NCBI GenBank assembly: GCA_024180945.1
Contig: JAKSGN010000043.1
Span: 1,984,001 to 2,048,000 of the forward strand
Direction of reading: 5' to 3'
From: Macrophomina tecta
Taxonomy: Eukaryota > Ascomycota > Dothideomycetes > Botryosphaeriales > Botryosphaeriaceae
Length of the DNA: 64,000 nt
The first letter of the stretch is position 1. Each line of letters starts with the position of its first letter. Made by a program: the position numbers and the translations under genes. Below, in pieces: positions 45,701 to 56,780 of this stretch. A model generated the notes under the pieces. It was not told the DNA's origin. It worked only from the letters and a program-made list of their open reading frames with translations, and made no database searches.

Positions 45701-48700
45701 ACACGAAGCTTCTCAACGCTCTGTTCTCCTCTATCCCTATTGCTACGCTCATGGCTGCCAGCCACAAGCCTACCGGAGCTCCGGCTGTGAGCAACCGTCC
45801 GCTGACCGCGGAAGAAGAGACGATCGCCGGCGTCCTCAAAGTTATCATCGGTGACCACTCCCGCGAGATGCGCCCCGACACGTCAATTTTCGAGCTCGGC
45901 ATCGACAGTCTTAGCGCCATTAGTTTGTTCATGAAGCTCAAAGAGAATGGTTACGAATGCAGTGTTGCCAACGTCCTGACTCACCCTACCATCCAACAGC
46001 TTGCTTTACTACCGCACAAGGACAAGCAGCAAACTGCTGGCATCTCCCTCGAGCAGGTTCAGCAGGAGCTTGCCCAGATTGACTCCGACTACCGCAACGA
46101 CCCCGCGCCTCCCATCCCCTCCGGCCTTGTCCAAGCTGTCCGACCCTGCCTGCCGCTGCAGGAGATCATGGTGGCGAGATCAGCCGATTCTGGCGACGAC
46201 AGTACTTCCTTCTACGTCAACCATATCATGCTCCAGATCGCTGGTGGCGTTGACATCGAGAGGCTATGCCGTGTCTGGGAGATCACAGTTGCGGAGAACG
46301 AGATACTCCGCACCTGCTTCTGGTTCTCAGGCGACCACTTCCGCCAGATCGTGCTCCAACCCGAGGCTGCGAAGGTCCAGTGGGGTTCTACAAAGGCTGA
46401 TGACGACACACCGGCCCAGGCGATTTTATCGAAGCTATATTCCCAGATCCGAGAAGATATCGTTCAGAACTTGGCTACGAAGCCGCCTTTGAGGTTTAAC
46501 TTTGCTGTCTCGAAAGGCGGCCAGCGCACTGCTCTTCTGGTTTCCATTCACCATGCACTGTACGATGGTGAAACCCTGGGTATGCTGTTTGAAGAGGTGC
46601 ATAAGCGCTACTACGAGTCGGCTCCGGAACCCAGGGAGAGCCCCGGCGCTCTTGTGGAGTATATTGCCTCCCGCGACAAGGAGAGCGCGAAGAAGCACTG
46701 GTCTAAGCTGCTTGAGAATTGGCAACAGACTCGTCTCGTCGCGTCCGAGAGCGTGGATCAGAACGCTCCTGTCACAATCAAGGACCGCATTTTTAGCGCC
46801 AGTCTCGCTTCCATTGAGGCAGCGGCCTCTCGCCACAGGTTGACCATTGCTGCCGTCCTGCAAGCTGCTTTTGGCACGGCGCTGGCGCAGATGCTTGGAA
46901 CAAATGACATCATCTTCGGCGCTGTCCTTTCTGGCCGCGCTGTGCCGGTCAACGGTGTCGAACAGATCTTGGCGCCCTGTATCACGACTATTCCTCAGCG
47001 CGTCGACCTATCCAAGTTCGGAGCCACGCTCCAAGAGGTGTTCGCTACATTCCAGAAGCTGAGTTACGAGTCACTCGAGTACCAGCACAGCTCTGCCAGG
47101 GATATCCAGGTATGGGTCGGCGCTGATCGACCGCTGTATGACACTCTTTTCTCGTACACGCGTGCTCCCGAGCAGACCGTGGACTTCAATCTGTGGAAGG
47201 AGATTGAGAGCGATATGCCGATGGATTTGACGCTTGCGGTTGAGGTAGAGTCTGACTACAAAAGTGATAAGTTGACTATGGCGATTGGCTGCACTACTGC
47301 TTTCGGCGGTGACGCCAGAGCTGATGAGCTGCTCGAGAGGATTGAGATGCTCGTCGACACCGTCCTCAACGGAGACGCGCTCTCCCTTGCTGACCTAGGC
47401 ATCTCAGCTGAGACCCCGACTGGGGAGTTTGTTAACAAGAATACTACTACCTGGGACGAGACTGCGTGGTCTGAAGAGGAGAAGACAGTCCGCCAGCTCA
47501 TATCCGACTTCGCTCAAGTTCCGTCGGACAGTATTACCAAGAATACCTCGTTTCTCCATATTGGTATTGATTCAATTACGGCCATCCGTTTTGCGAGGAA
47601 GCTCCGCGAGTATGGGTATCACATCTCGTCAGCAGATGTCATGCGCAACAGCTGCATCGGCACGCTCTGCCACAACTTCAAGCCCGAGACCGCCCAGCCT
47701 GCTGCCACCACCGAATCCCGAGACGTGAGACAAGACTCCGTCTTTGAGGTTCGTCAACCAGAGGTTAAGGTTCCTGCTTCGGTCAAGTGGAGGGAGGGCG
47801 ACAACATCGAGGCCATCTACCGCTGCACGCCACTGCAGGTTGGAATGCTCACCCAGACACTGGGTCTCGATGGACGCCTTTATGTCCACCACCACACGCT
47901 TCGTCTCTCAGACGACGTCGACCTTGCAAAGTTTAAGCAGGCTTGGGAGAAGACTGTCCGCCAGGTCGACGTGCTCAGGACTTCCTTCCATCGCTCTGGC
48001 ACGGAATGGGTTGCTGTCGTCCATGACCACTTCGTTCCTCAATGGAAGGAGTTGTCTACATCAGATATGGACGCGGCACTCCAAAACCTCCAGCACACTA
48101 CAAATTTCACGGAGGAAAGCCAATTCAATGAGCCGCCGGTCAAGGCCACGGTGTTCACTGATGGCAAGTCCGTCGTCTTCTCGGCGTCTATGCATCATGC
48201 CCTATACGATGGCTTGTCTGTGCCGATCCTCTTCCAGCAGCTGACAGATAACTATTTGGACAAGCCTGTCGCGCCTTCTCCTCCTTTCCATCAGGCTGCT
48301 AAGGTCATGACTGCTAACCAGAAAGCCGCTGTCGATTTCTGGAGCGATAAACTGGCAGGATACAGGAGTATTGGTGTCCCGTTGACTGACGAGGAGGCGA
48401 AGTCGGAACAAATGACGCTATCAAGCATCGACATTGCTGACATCTCGGCACTGCAAGACAACGGCGTCAGCGTCCAGAACGTTACTCTTCTGGCTTTTGC
48501 CAAAGCATTAAGCAGTCTCGTGCAGCGTCGTGATGTTACCTTCGGGATGGTCCTTGCTGGCAGGAACTTGGAGCTGGAGAACGCAGACACTATTATTGGT
48601 CCTACATTCAACACTGTGCCGTACCGTGTCCGCCTGGCCAATCCGCTCTCATCCAACCTTGCTGCCCTCCAGCAGCTTCAGCAGCTCACTATCGATGGCA

Positions 48701-50814
48701 TCGAGTTCCAGCACGCCTCCTTCTCTGATGTTCAAAACCGCTGGCGCCAGTCTGCTAATACTACTGATGCTACGCTTACGGACAGTCTCTTCGTGTTCCA
48801 GAAGGTGGATTCGAGCGCCATCGAGAATTCTCAGAGTCTCTGGCAGCCATACGAGACCGAAGAAGTTTCCGTCCCGTCTGAGTACAAGATGAACTTCGAG
48901 GTTGAGCACAGCGACAAGGCCCTAATTGCCCGCGCCTACTCGCGTCTCAGCAAGGAGCGTCTTGATGCCTTCCTGGCCATCTTCAAGGCCGCGGTTCAGG
49001 ATATCGCTGAGCACCCTGGCCGCTATGTCACCGCTTACCCGCCGGAACTGCGCAGCTTGCCCCTTGAGTCTGCAGCGGAGCAGGAGGAGCAGATTACCTG
49101 GGATGAGCCTGCTGTCCAGCACTATGCTGACACAGTCCGTGATGCCATGTCCCGCGTTGTCAATGTTCCGGTTGAGAGTATTGAGCTGTCTACTAATATT
49201 TTCTCGATCGGTCTGGACTCTATTGCTGCCATTCAGGTTGCCTCGCAGTGCCGCAAGGCAGGCATCCGTATCGGCGTTGCTGATATCATTGCCGGCGTCA
49301 CTCTTGGCCGCATTTGTAGGACCATTGCCGCTATCAACAGCACTGGGGACAGTGCTGTTCCTGACGAGAACCTTGCCCCTATCCTCAGTTTTGATGAAGA
49401 GTCGGCTGTTCTCGCCAAACTCGGCGTTGCGAAGCATGAGGTTGAAGATATTCTGCCCGCTCTTGCTGGTCAGGACTACCATATCGCCAGCTGGCTGGCA
49501 TCAGGACGCACGCTGTACGAGCCTACCTGGACATTCAAGGCAATGAAGCGCCTGGATATCGAGAAGCTCAGCCACGCGTGGTACACCCTTCAAGAACGCC
49601 ATTCCATCATGCGCACCGCGTTTGCCGCGGCGACGCCCGACTTGGCCCTCCAGGTCGTGCTCAAGCCGTCGAAGATTGCTACCAACACCTTCACGACCGA
49701 GGAAGTCTCTGGGGAGCTTGAGCCAGCCGTCAAATCCACAGTCAAGCGCATCTCGCACACGCCTTCGACGCTGTTCACCCCGCCAGTACGCATGCACGTC
49801 ATCCGCAGCGCCGCCGACGCCGCCGACGCTCTCCTCATCACCATGCACCACACGACCTACGACGCGTGGACCATGTCCCGCTTGATCGGCGACCTGCTCG
49901 TCCTGTACGCCGGCGGAACGCCCGCACCCGTCCCCTCCTGGTCCGACTTCGTCGCCTTCACGCAGCGCTCGCGCGCCGCCCTCGACGAGCGCAGCTTCTG
50001 GCAGCACCACCTCGCCGGCTGCAGCACGCCGACCATCCTGCCTTCTACCACTTGCATCCCAGACGACCCCAACGACCGTTCCCAAACCTTCGTCCTCACC
50101 ACGAGCAGCACGTCCTCGCCGCTCTCCCTCGCCGCCGCCGACCGCGCCGCCCGTGCCGCCGGCCACCACCTGCACACGCTCGTGCTGCTCGCCTTCGCGC
50201 GCGCGCTCGCAGCCGCCACGGGCGCCTCCAGCCCGGCCTTCGGCTTCTTCCAGCTCGGCCGCGGCGCCGCGTTCGAGGGCGTCGAGGCGCTCAGCGGGCC
50301 CACGGTCAACTTGTTGCCGCTCGGCGTGCGGGACGTGCGGGAGCGCGGCGTGCCTGAGGCGGTGGCGGAGTTGGTGGAGAAGTTGGCGGCGAGGCTGCCG
50401 TATGAGCAGAGCAGGCTGAGGGACGTGTGTCGGTGGGTTGGCGGCGGCGATGGGGAGGAGGGAGCGGCGCGGATGCCGTTTAATGCGAGCTTGAATCTGT
50501 TGTGGCATGATGATGTCGTGGGGAAGGAGTTTGGTGGCGAGGATGGGCTGTTGGAACCGTTGCGGGTGGGCGTGCCGACAGACTTCAGCGCCACCAGGGT
50601 GTTGGAGGGGGAGACGAGTGTGGAGGGTTTGGATGCGGCGTGGGTGAGGGAGGGGCAGTTGTTTGTTGATGTTGGGCCCGATAGGGAGGCAGATGGGGTG
50701 AGGTTTGGCGTTAGGTGCGATGCGAGGTTGATGGGTGAGGAGGACGTGAAGGCGTTCGTGCAGGCGTTTGTGAGGGAGATTGTGGAGGTTGTTGGGGCGC
50801 TTGGTGGTGCGTGA
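36738..50814 (+). CDS. sidC: ferrichrome-type siderophore non-ribosomal peptide synthetase
   Basis: Two exons, 36738-37199 and 37249-50814, encode 4675 residues; the 49 bp intron joins F-S-T-T to P-F-I-L. Domain order read from motifs: A1 (TSGSTGRPKG near 408), T1 (Ser834 in GFDSL), C1 (near 1061), A2 (TSGTTGPPKG near 1528), T2 (Ser1932, GIDSI), C2 (HHSLHDG at 2142), A3 (TSGSTGKPKG near 2615), T3 (Ser3041, GIDSL), C3 (HHALYDG at 3255), T4 (Ser3596), C4 (HHALYDG at 3803), T5 (Ser4145), C5 (HHTTYDA at 4354). Three A-T-C modules plus T-C, T-C is the SidC/NPS2 plan, in which the last A domain is thought to be used repeatedly and the end C domain cyclises the hexapeptide. The length fits Aspergillus SidC (about 4.8 kb of residues). 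It is probably cytosolic. It is divergent from the SidI-like ligase across a GATA-rich promoter. C1 lacks the first His (F-H-A-I-F-D-G), and C5 has Ala in place of the motif Gly. Confidence 0.95.
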
Positions 50815-50898
50815 GGAATACGTGAGGAGACGTGATGGACGGTGAGATGTGGGTGGCCCTGGCTGGGAAGTCGCTGTGTATATATACTTTCGCACTCT

Positions 50899-51282
50899 TC
50901 ATCCCTTCCATTGGCGTTTGTGTAGATGGGCATCTTTGGTCAGATTTGTACGAATCGTATTCAGTTTAAACTTGCTAGCACAGCCTCTCCACCTCTTCTT
51001 CCCCGTGCTCACTAACTTATTCTTACCTTCGATATTGATTGCAAAGGAGGTCTCTAACCGCTCATCAACGAAGCCGACCAGAGCAGAGCAAGCAAGGTAC
51101 GCGTTGCTCGCCCCGCCGTCCCTACTGACGACGCCGCCGCAGCCGCAATCGACGTCCGCGCCGTGTCCACACTTGCTGCTCTTCAGCTCGACAACCAGGC
51201 CGCCCGTGGTGGACTGCTCATTCAGCTCGGTCTCGTTCTCGTTTGAGCAGGAGCAGCAGGCCCACTTGAGCTTCTCGGACAT
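50899..51282 (-). CDS. small Cys-rich protein, possible zinc-binding
   Basis: A frame of 127 residues starts MSEKLKWACCSCSNENETE and continues to KCGHGADVDCGCGG. The W-x-CC-x-C and C-G-H-x5-C-x-C groups resemble the pattern of small fungal zinc-ribbon-like proteins. The last 50 residues are basic and less convincing, so a short intron may be missed. It is convergent with the NRPS, only 85 bp between the stops. No function is known to me. Confidence 0.45.
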   Translation of the reverse strand: MSEKLKWACCSCSNENETELNEQSTTGGLVVELKSSKCGHGADVDCGCGGVVSRDGGASNAYLACSALVGFVDERLETSFAINIEGKNKLVSTGKKRWRGCASKFKLNTIRTNLTKDAHLHKRQWKG

Positions 51283-51600
51283 ATTCGTGGTTTGGCTGGA
51301 GGCTTGGTGGTGCTGCGTCGGAGAGGAGATGGTAGGGTTATGGATTGGTTGATTTGAGCCTATGGTGGGGCTTTGGAGTGCTCGTGTAGGAGGTCGTGGG
51401 TGCCACTGTGTATATTCGAACAATGGACATGAAGTAGGGATATCATTTTAAAAGGGATAGTCAAGCGCTGAACAAGCCAGGATAAAAATTTCTTTTTCTC
51501 GTCCCTCCCCTTTCACATTGCAACATTACATCGGAACCACGCAACATCATCAGATGATATTTTTTTTTTTTTTAACCTCTGCCCATACCAATGCCCGCTT
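51283..51600. other. intergenic with T-run
   Basis: Contains a 14-base T-run (51560-51573) 28 bp from the GH78 stop codon. No gene is seen. Confidence 0.45.
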
Positions 51601-53759
51601 TCACGAAGCGCACTGGAAGTCAGCCTTCCACTTGCCGCCACTGAGCCCCTCCACCTCGACCCGCGACGCCGCATCCGTCTTCTCAGCCGCCTTGACCTCA
51701 ACCGTCTTCTTCTCCGCAGCGCCAGCCACCACGAGCGTGCCGTCACACGCGGGGTACTCGACGCTCAGCGACCCGCTGGTGCCTTCGGGCGTCTCGAACA
51801 CGACCGCGAACGCGCCCGTCTGCGCATCCCGCGTATTGTTGACGCTGAACCCGCCCAAGCCCGTCACGAAGCCGGCTTCGACGGCCGTCAAGTCGCCGAA
51901 GCTCGGCTCGATGACCCAGGTCTCGCCGCCGGCGCTGAGCAGCTTGATGCCCGCGACGAGGAAGGTCAAGGTGCTCGTGGGGCCCGTCGCCCAGCCGTGC
52001 GCGTGCGAGATGCGCGGGTCGTTGTTGTACGGGGCGTAGTGCAGCTCGCCGGTGATGCTGTAGCCCTCGATGAAGGTCGAGTTGGTCATGCGCGGGTCGT
52101 CGAGCATGAAGCCCCACTGCAGGCGCATCAGGTCGAGCGCGGCGCTGGCGTTGCCCGCGAGCAGGTGCGCCTGCAGCTCGAAGCCGCTGATGAAGGGCGA
52201 GATGGCGTCGGCGGCCTCGGGCGCCGGCGCGCCGAAGGCGGTCCAGCGCGACGACAGCTGCTGCGAGATGGAGGCCGCTTGCGTGGCGTTGAGTGTCAGG
52301 TTGGCGACGACGGCCCACGCGTTGCCGTCTTGTGGGTGGAGGGTCGTGGTCTCGTTGTCGCGGTAGAGGCCGGCGTCGGCGTCCCAAAGGAGCGTGTTGG
52401 CCGCGGTTTTGATCTTGTCGGCGGTGGACGTCCAGGTGTTGAGCGTGTCGGTCTCGTTGAGGGCGGAGGCGAGGATCGAGACTTGGCTGATGGTGTAATA
52501 GAGGATGGCGTTGGCCTCGATGTTGTGGCCACCCATGCCGAAACGCAACCAGTCATTCGAGGACGTGACGTTCATCAGGCCGCTGGAGTCGATGAAGCTC
52601 AGGGCAAAGTCGACGGCGAGCTTGATGTCGTCCCACATGCTCTGGAGGTACTCCATGTCGCCCTGGTTCTCTATGTCAGCTACGTCCCATGAGGCTTCAG
52701 GAATTGGTCAGCTTACAGAGTAAAGATAGTAGTCAGCCACGCCGATCACAGTGTACATGTGGTACGTTTGCGAGAGGGTGTAGGTGAACGGACGGCCAGC
52801 GTACGGCAGTTGGCCGGAAGTCTTGTTTTGGATATCAAAGAGCGAGTTGAGGGCATTTTGAATCGAGATCAGATCATTGGTGCTCGACACGACACCGGGC
52901 ACAGCGATGGCCATGTCGCCAGCCCAAACAAGTCGGTCACGCTTGGCTCCGTCGACGAGAACCGAGGTACCGTTCGCGATCGTGTAGTTGACGTACCACG
53001 GCAAGTTCCCGACCTCGTCGGTGGTCATGTTCGAAGTGATCTCGCCAAGATAAATGAGAGCGTCGCCATAGTTGGGGTCGATGGTGCAGATCTGGTTGGT
53101 GTATGCACCGGCATACCAGATACGGTTCAGGAGCTCATCTGCCGTTCGTCAGTTGCTGGCGTATATCAAGCTCGCGGGTGGGAAGTACCATCAGAGTGGA
53201 AGTATCCGGTATAGTTCCTCAACGCGTCATCCGCCCAATGCGGCATGGCCGTGTAATGCGTCGTGACCTGCGTGACCTCCAGGCTGCCCGTCGTGTTGTG
53301 CACCAAACTCAAATACCGGAACGCGCCGCGCTCGTTCTGCCTCGGGACGGTGTACACGCCAGCTTTCTTCGGCTGGAACCAGAGCGTCTCGTCGTTGCCA
53401 GCATCGGCCGTCGCATCGCTGCTCTCGCCGGAAATCCACAGAGAGCTCTCCGAGAAGGTGATGCCGATGTACTGGTTCTCGTCGGAGACATTCCCGATCG
53501 TCAAGGAAACGACACCGGCGATGTTCTTCTCGTAGTCGAAGGTAACGGCAGAAGCGTCGGTGAAGGTCGCGCTGCCGAGAGCATCGCTCGTCACACTGTC
53601 GGCGCCCTCGACGGTGCCATTGGCTTTCCAGACCGACACTGGGTGCAGGGTGCGGCTGGAGGGAGCTAGGATGTATTCCTCGTAAGGTACGGCGAGCGAA
53701 GTCGCAGCCAGGGTGGTGATCAAAGCCGCGGTGCGGCGGATTGATCCGTACGAAGCCAT
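51601..53759 (-). CDS. secreted GH78-like alpha-L-rhamnosidase
   Basis: Three exons, 53759-53189, 53138-52717 and 52668-51601, encode 686 residues; the introns are 50 and 48 bp. The joints read FHSD-DELLNRIW and YLYS-NQGDMEY. An N-terminal signal peptide precedes AVPYEEY. A beta-rich N-terminal part is followed by an (alpha/alpha)6 barrel of the six-hairpin type: DELLNRIWYAGAYTNQ, the motif KRDRLVWAGD typical of family 78, DWLRFGMGGHNIEANA, then a C-terminal beta domain with HGWATGPTS before it. Such enzymes release terminal rhamnose from rhamnogalacturonan or glycosides outside the cell. There are many N-x-S/T sequons. It shares a theme with the distant GH28 gene but not a cluster. The exact substrate is inferred only. 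Confidence 0.85.
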
Positions 53760-55135
53760 GGTTGAGGCAGCGACAGAGCTATGTCGGAGGCTTGCGGAGA
53801 TGCCAACTCAGACGGGGTAGCTCTTATTAAAAGAAAAAAGACTGCAGCCGGGCTTGTGCTCTGTAGGTTTCGAGAGCCTCACGAGCCACCACCCACGGGA
53901 AAGCGATGGCCGAAGCGGGTTCCCCCGGATGACGTCCGCTTGGAGAGCTTGCTCAAAAATTGGTGTTACTGTCAGGTCCAGGCAGCGGCTAGCAGGGATG
54001 GAAGGGCAGACGTGGAGAAGATTGTATCAGGCAATGGGAATTCGGTGCGTGGCGGCTCGGTGTGGTTTGGGCCGAAAGCCACATGGTGTGCGTCATAGCG
54101 GTACCTGAGTGTCCCTTGACCGGCACGTCGTCGACTCGAGAAATAGAGATGGGCGGCCTAGATCGCGGAGTAGTCAAGCAGCGAGGAAGAAGATTGGACA
54201 ATCGCACAAACTTCGGCCAGAGAACCGGAAGCCCCTGCACGCCCCGCACCTTTCCCCGCAAAACTGCCAATCTCCAACCGCGGGAGGCGTCCGATGGCTT
54301 GGTGGGTGGCAGCTAAGCATGTTGGGCATTCCCGGTTCTTCGTGTGCATAGTAATAATAACCCTCGCCCGCCGAGCGAGCTTTCGACTGCAACTGTGCGG
54401 CGGGTCGAATCGAAAGTGACCGTTGATGTAAAACATCAGTGAATACGGCCACGACCAAGGCGGTAAGTCGGCCGGCGAACTCCGCGACATTAATGCCCCA
54501 TTGAGCGAAGAACGGGCCTGGAACTGGTTTTTTCGCAACAAAAAGGTCGGCGGCCTGCGTGACCGGGCCACGGAGAATGTGGAGTCCTCCACACTCCGAG
54601 CTCCGGTCATGGTGGAACACCGTTGGCTGACGATCGCGTACTTCCGCGGGGTATTAAAATGTTGAAACCCCGTAACCAAGGAACAGAAGACACCTGCTGA
54701 TATATTATCATGCGATACAGTGTCCCGTACCCCATACCAACCCGCTGCCCGGCAGTTGAAGGCTGACTCCAACGATATGACCAGGTCTACAGAGAAATGA
54801 AGCAGCTTCTACATCCAGACGACTGCTCTAATTCTCGACCGACTTGGCTGCCATTGGGCCCGTCTGTTACCTGTGTGTGAGAGAAGAGCAAACCAGCGAA
54901 CCCAGAAGATAGAGAGATTTAAACAATAAGAAATTTTTTTTATTCCTTAAGGGTATCGGCGAGCGAGCTGGCATCAATGAGGCCGTTATGCAGAACTGCG
55001 AAATGGGAGAAGGTGGTATCGAGAAAGGAAAGCGCCGGCAAAAAAAAAAAAAAAAAAAAAAAAAGGATATGCGGGCGAGAAAGAAGACAATGAGAACACG
55101 GGCGAGCGCAAAACAAGCCCTGACTGGAAGAGCAC
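53760..55135. other. intergenic region, GH78 promoter and downstream of the rhodopsin-like gene
   Basis: No gene is recognised; a 204-residue minus frame (54772-54158) has no motif. A 25-base A-run lies at 55040-55064. Confidence 0.45.
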
Positions 55136-56780
55136 TCAGCTCACGTGTACCTCCGTTGTCCGCAGAATGACATGGCCTCGTGGCCTCCCCGTCTCCCCGT
55201 CTTGCGGCAAGATCCCATCGCCGCTAGTCTTCCTCGCATCAAGGTCCCAATCCTTCTCCCCCTCTTTTGATGCCTTTGATGTAGAGCCGGAGGACTCCCT
55301 GCTTCCCTTGGACGTCAAATGAAGACCCTTGTCCAAGGTCGAAACCACGGTCCCTCTCTCGTGGCCGCCAACCGAGATCTCGGCCACATATGGATCCACT
55401 TTCGGGTTTTCCGCATCTCCACGGGAGCGAGAAAGGCTTGCTAGAGCATAGCTCGAACTGTCGGGCTGCTTGAGATATCCGAAACCAGCTGAACCATAGC
55501 CGTTGTATCCGGAAGGTCGGCGTGCTCCAGTACGGCCGCCCGAGCTCGTAATGGCGCGTGCTGTCTCCAGGAACCAGTTGAAGAGTGGCTTGAGGGCGGG
55601 AAGGCTGCCAGCAATAATCCCTATAGATAAACAGTCAGGCAAAGACTGACCCTCACGGCTTATGCTGCTGGCCGCCGGGGCTACATTAGTCTTACCTATG
55701 CACAGTTCTATGTAGTTCCAAACGTTGAACGAGTCGTGGACGGTCCAGTCCGGATCGCTTAGTACGTTCCTGTTGTTCCATGACGTTGGTTAGTATTTCC
55801 GTTCCTCACAACGACTGAGAGGCTTTCCTGACCATTGAAGCACGCATTTCACGATCGCAGCAGCCGACGCAAAGTATCCCAGACTTAGGGTAATGATCAG
55901 AGTGAGCTTGGTCCTCATGTTGACTTTGAGCTTCCAGATGAGGGGGACTGGGAGAGAGGCGAACAGAAAGTCGGTCAGGATGTTGACGATTGAGTTGAAC
56001 ATTCCTGTCGATCATCTCAGTCAGTCTCTGATCGGATGCCCATCTGCAGATCGACGAACCAATGTTGCGGAAGGTGTCCATTGCGAAACATTTTGCCGAG
56101 CCCGTCGGAGGGCGCAAAGAGTAATCCCAGGCGGCAGCGACGGGAGTGCATTGGAAGATCAATGTACCCATGCATGAAAGTGTAAAGGCAATGAGGAAAG
56201 CTGGCGAGCTTGTCAGCGAGCATATAACTCCATTCCTACAGCTTGACTCACCTATCATGCCCCACAAAAACTTCACGTTTCGAGTCCGCTGCGCAAGCCG
56301 CATGAGGAAAAGAGCGATGGAGATCTTCACACTGCTAACCGCGACCATTACTATGACTGAGTGGGCATAAAGCCATTTGGAGAACTCGGTGTAGTGGTGA
56401 ACATCCATAACCATGACGACTGCATGCTTGCCAAGGCCATGCTCTGTCTCCTGGACGAAACAGACGAGGGTGACTATGCTCAACGCCTGTGTTCCTTGTT
56501 AGCTTCGAGATGGAAATGGGCCGGTTGGAAGAGAGAGAGAGAGAGAAAGCACCATTGCCAAGAACATGACCCAATCATCGGGTCCCACGAACTTCAGCAT
56601 GACCGCTCGCACATAGATTCGGAGCATGACCACGACCGCGGCCAGGGCGCAGAAAACTCCGGTGATGCTCAGAATTTCGGCTTTGTTGTTGAACGAGACA
56701 TAGCTTTCGGGGAATTGGTCAAGGCCCGACCCGTCCGCGACGCTGTCGGAGCCGGACTGCCTTTTCAGATAGACTGACAT
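55136..56780 (-). CDS. fungal rhodopsin-like integral membrane protein
   Basis: Six exons, 56780-56553, 56486-56252, 56200-56060, 56004-55833, 55769-55696 and 55620-55136, encode 444 residues; the introns are 51-75 bp and all phases close. Hydrophobic segments suggest seven membrane spans. Conserved family features are RIYVRAVMLKFVGPDDWVM at the first cytoplasmic loop, EHGLGKH after span two, ALFLMRL, FQCTPVAAAWD and DSFNVWNYIELCIGIIAGSLPALKPLF at the last span. This is the common fungal rhodopsin-domain (PTH11-related) group, abundant in Pezizomycotina, mostly of unknown ligand. The C-terminal 140 residues are Ser/Gly-rich, probably cytosolic, and phosphorylatable. An in-frame ATG at 56885 would add 35 Pro/Ala-rich residues; the inner start was preferred. 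Intron 1 carries a GA/CT microsatellite. Confidence 0.9.

Noticed and set aside
49501..50895. 464-residue antisense frame over the end of the NRPS
   Set aside because: Shadow of the GC-rich C5 coding region.
54361..54430. Sequence resembling a tRNA T-arm (GGGTCGAATC)
   Set aside because: No matching acceptor stem or anticodon arm could be folded; no tRNA was supported anywhere in the window.
54158..54772. 204-residue minus frame
   Set aside because: No family motif and unusual composition; located in a promoter-like region.
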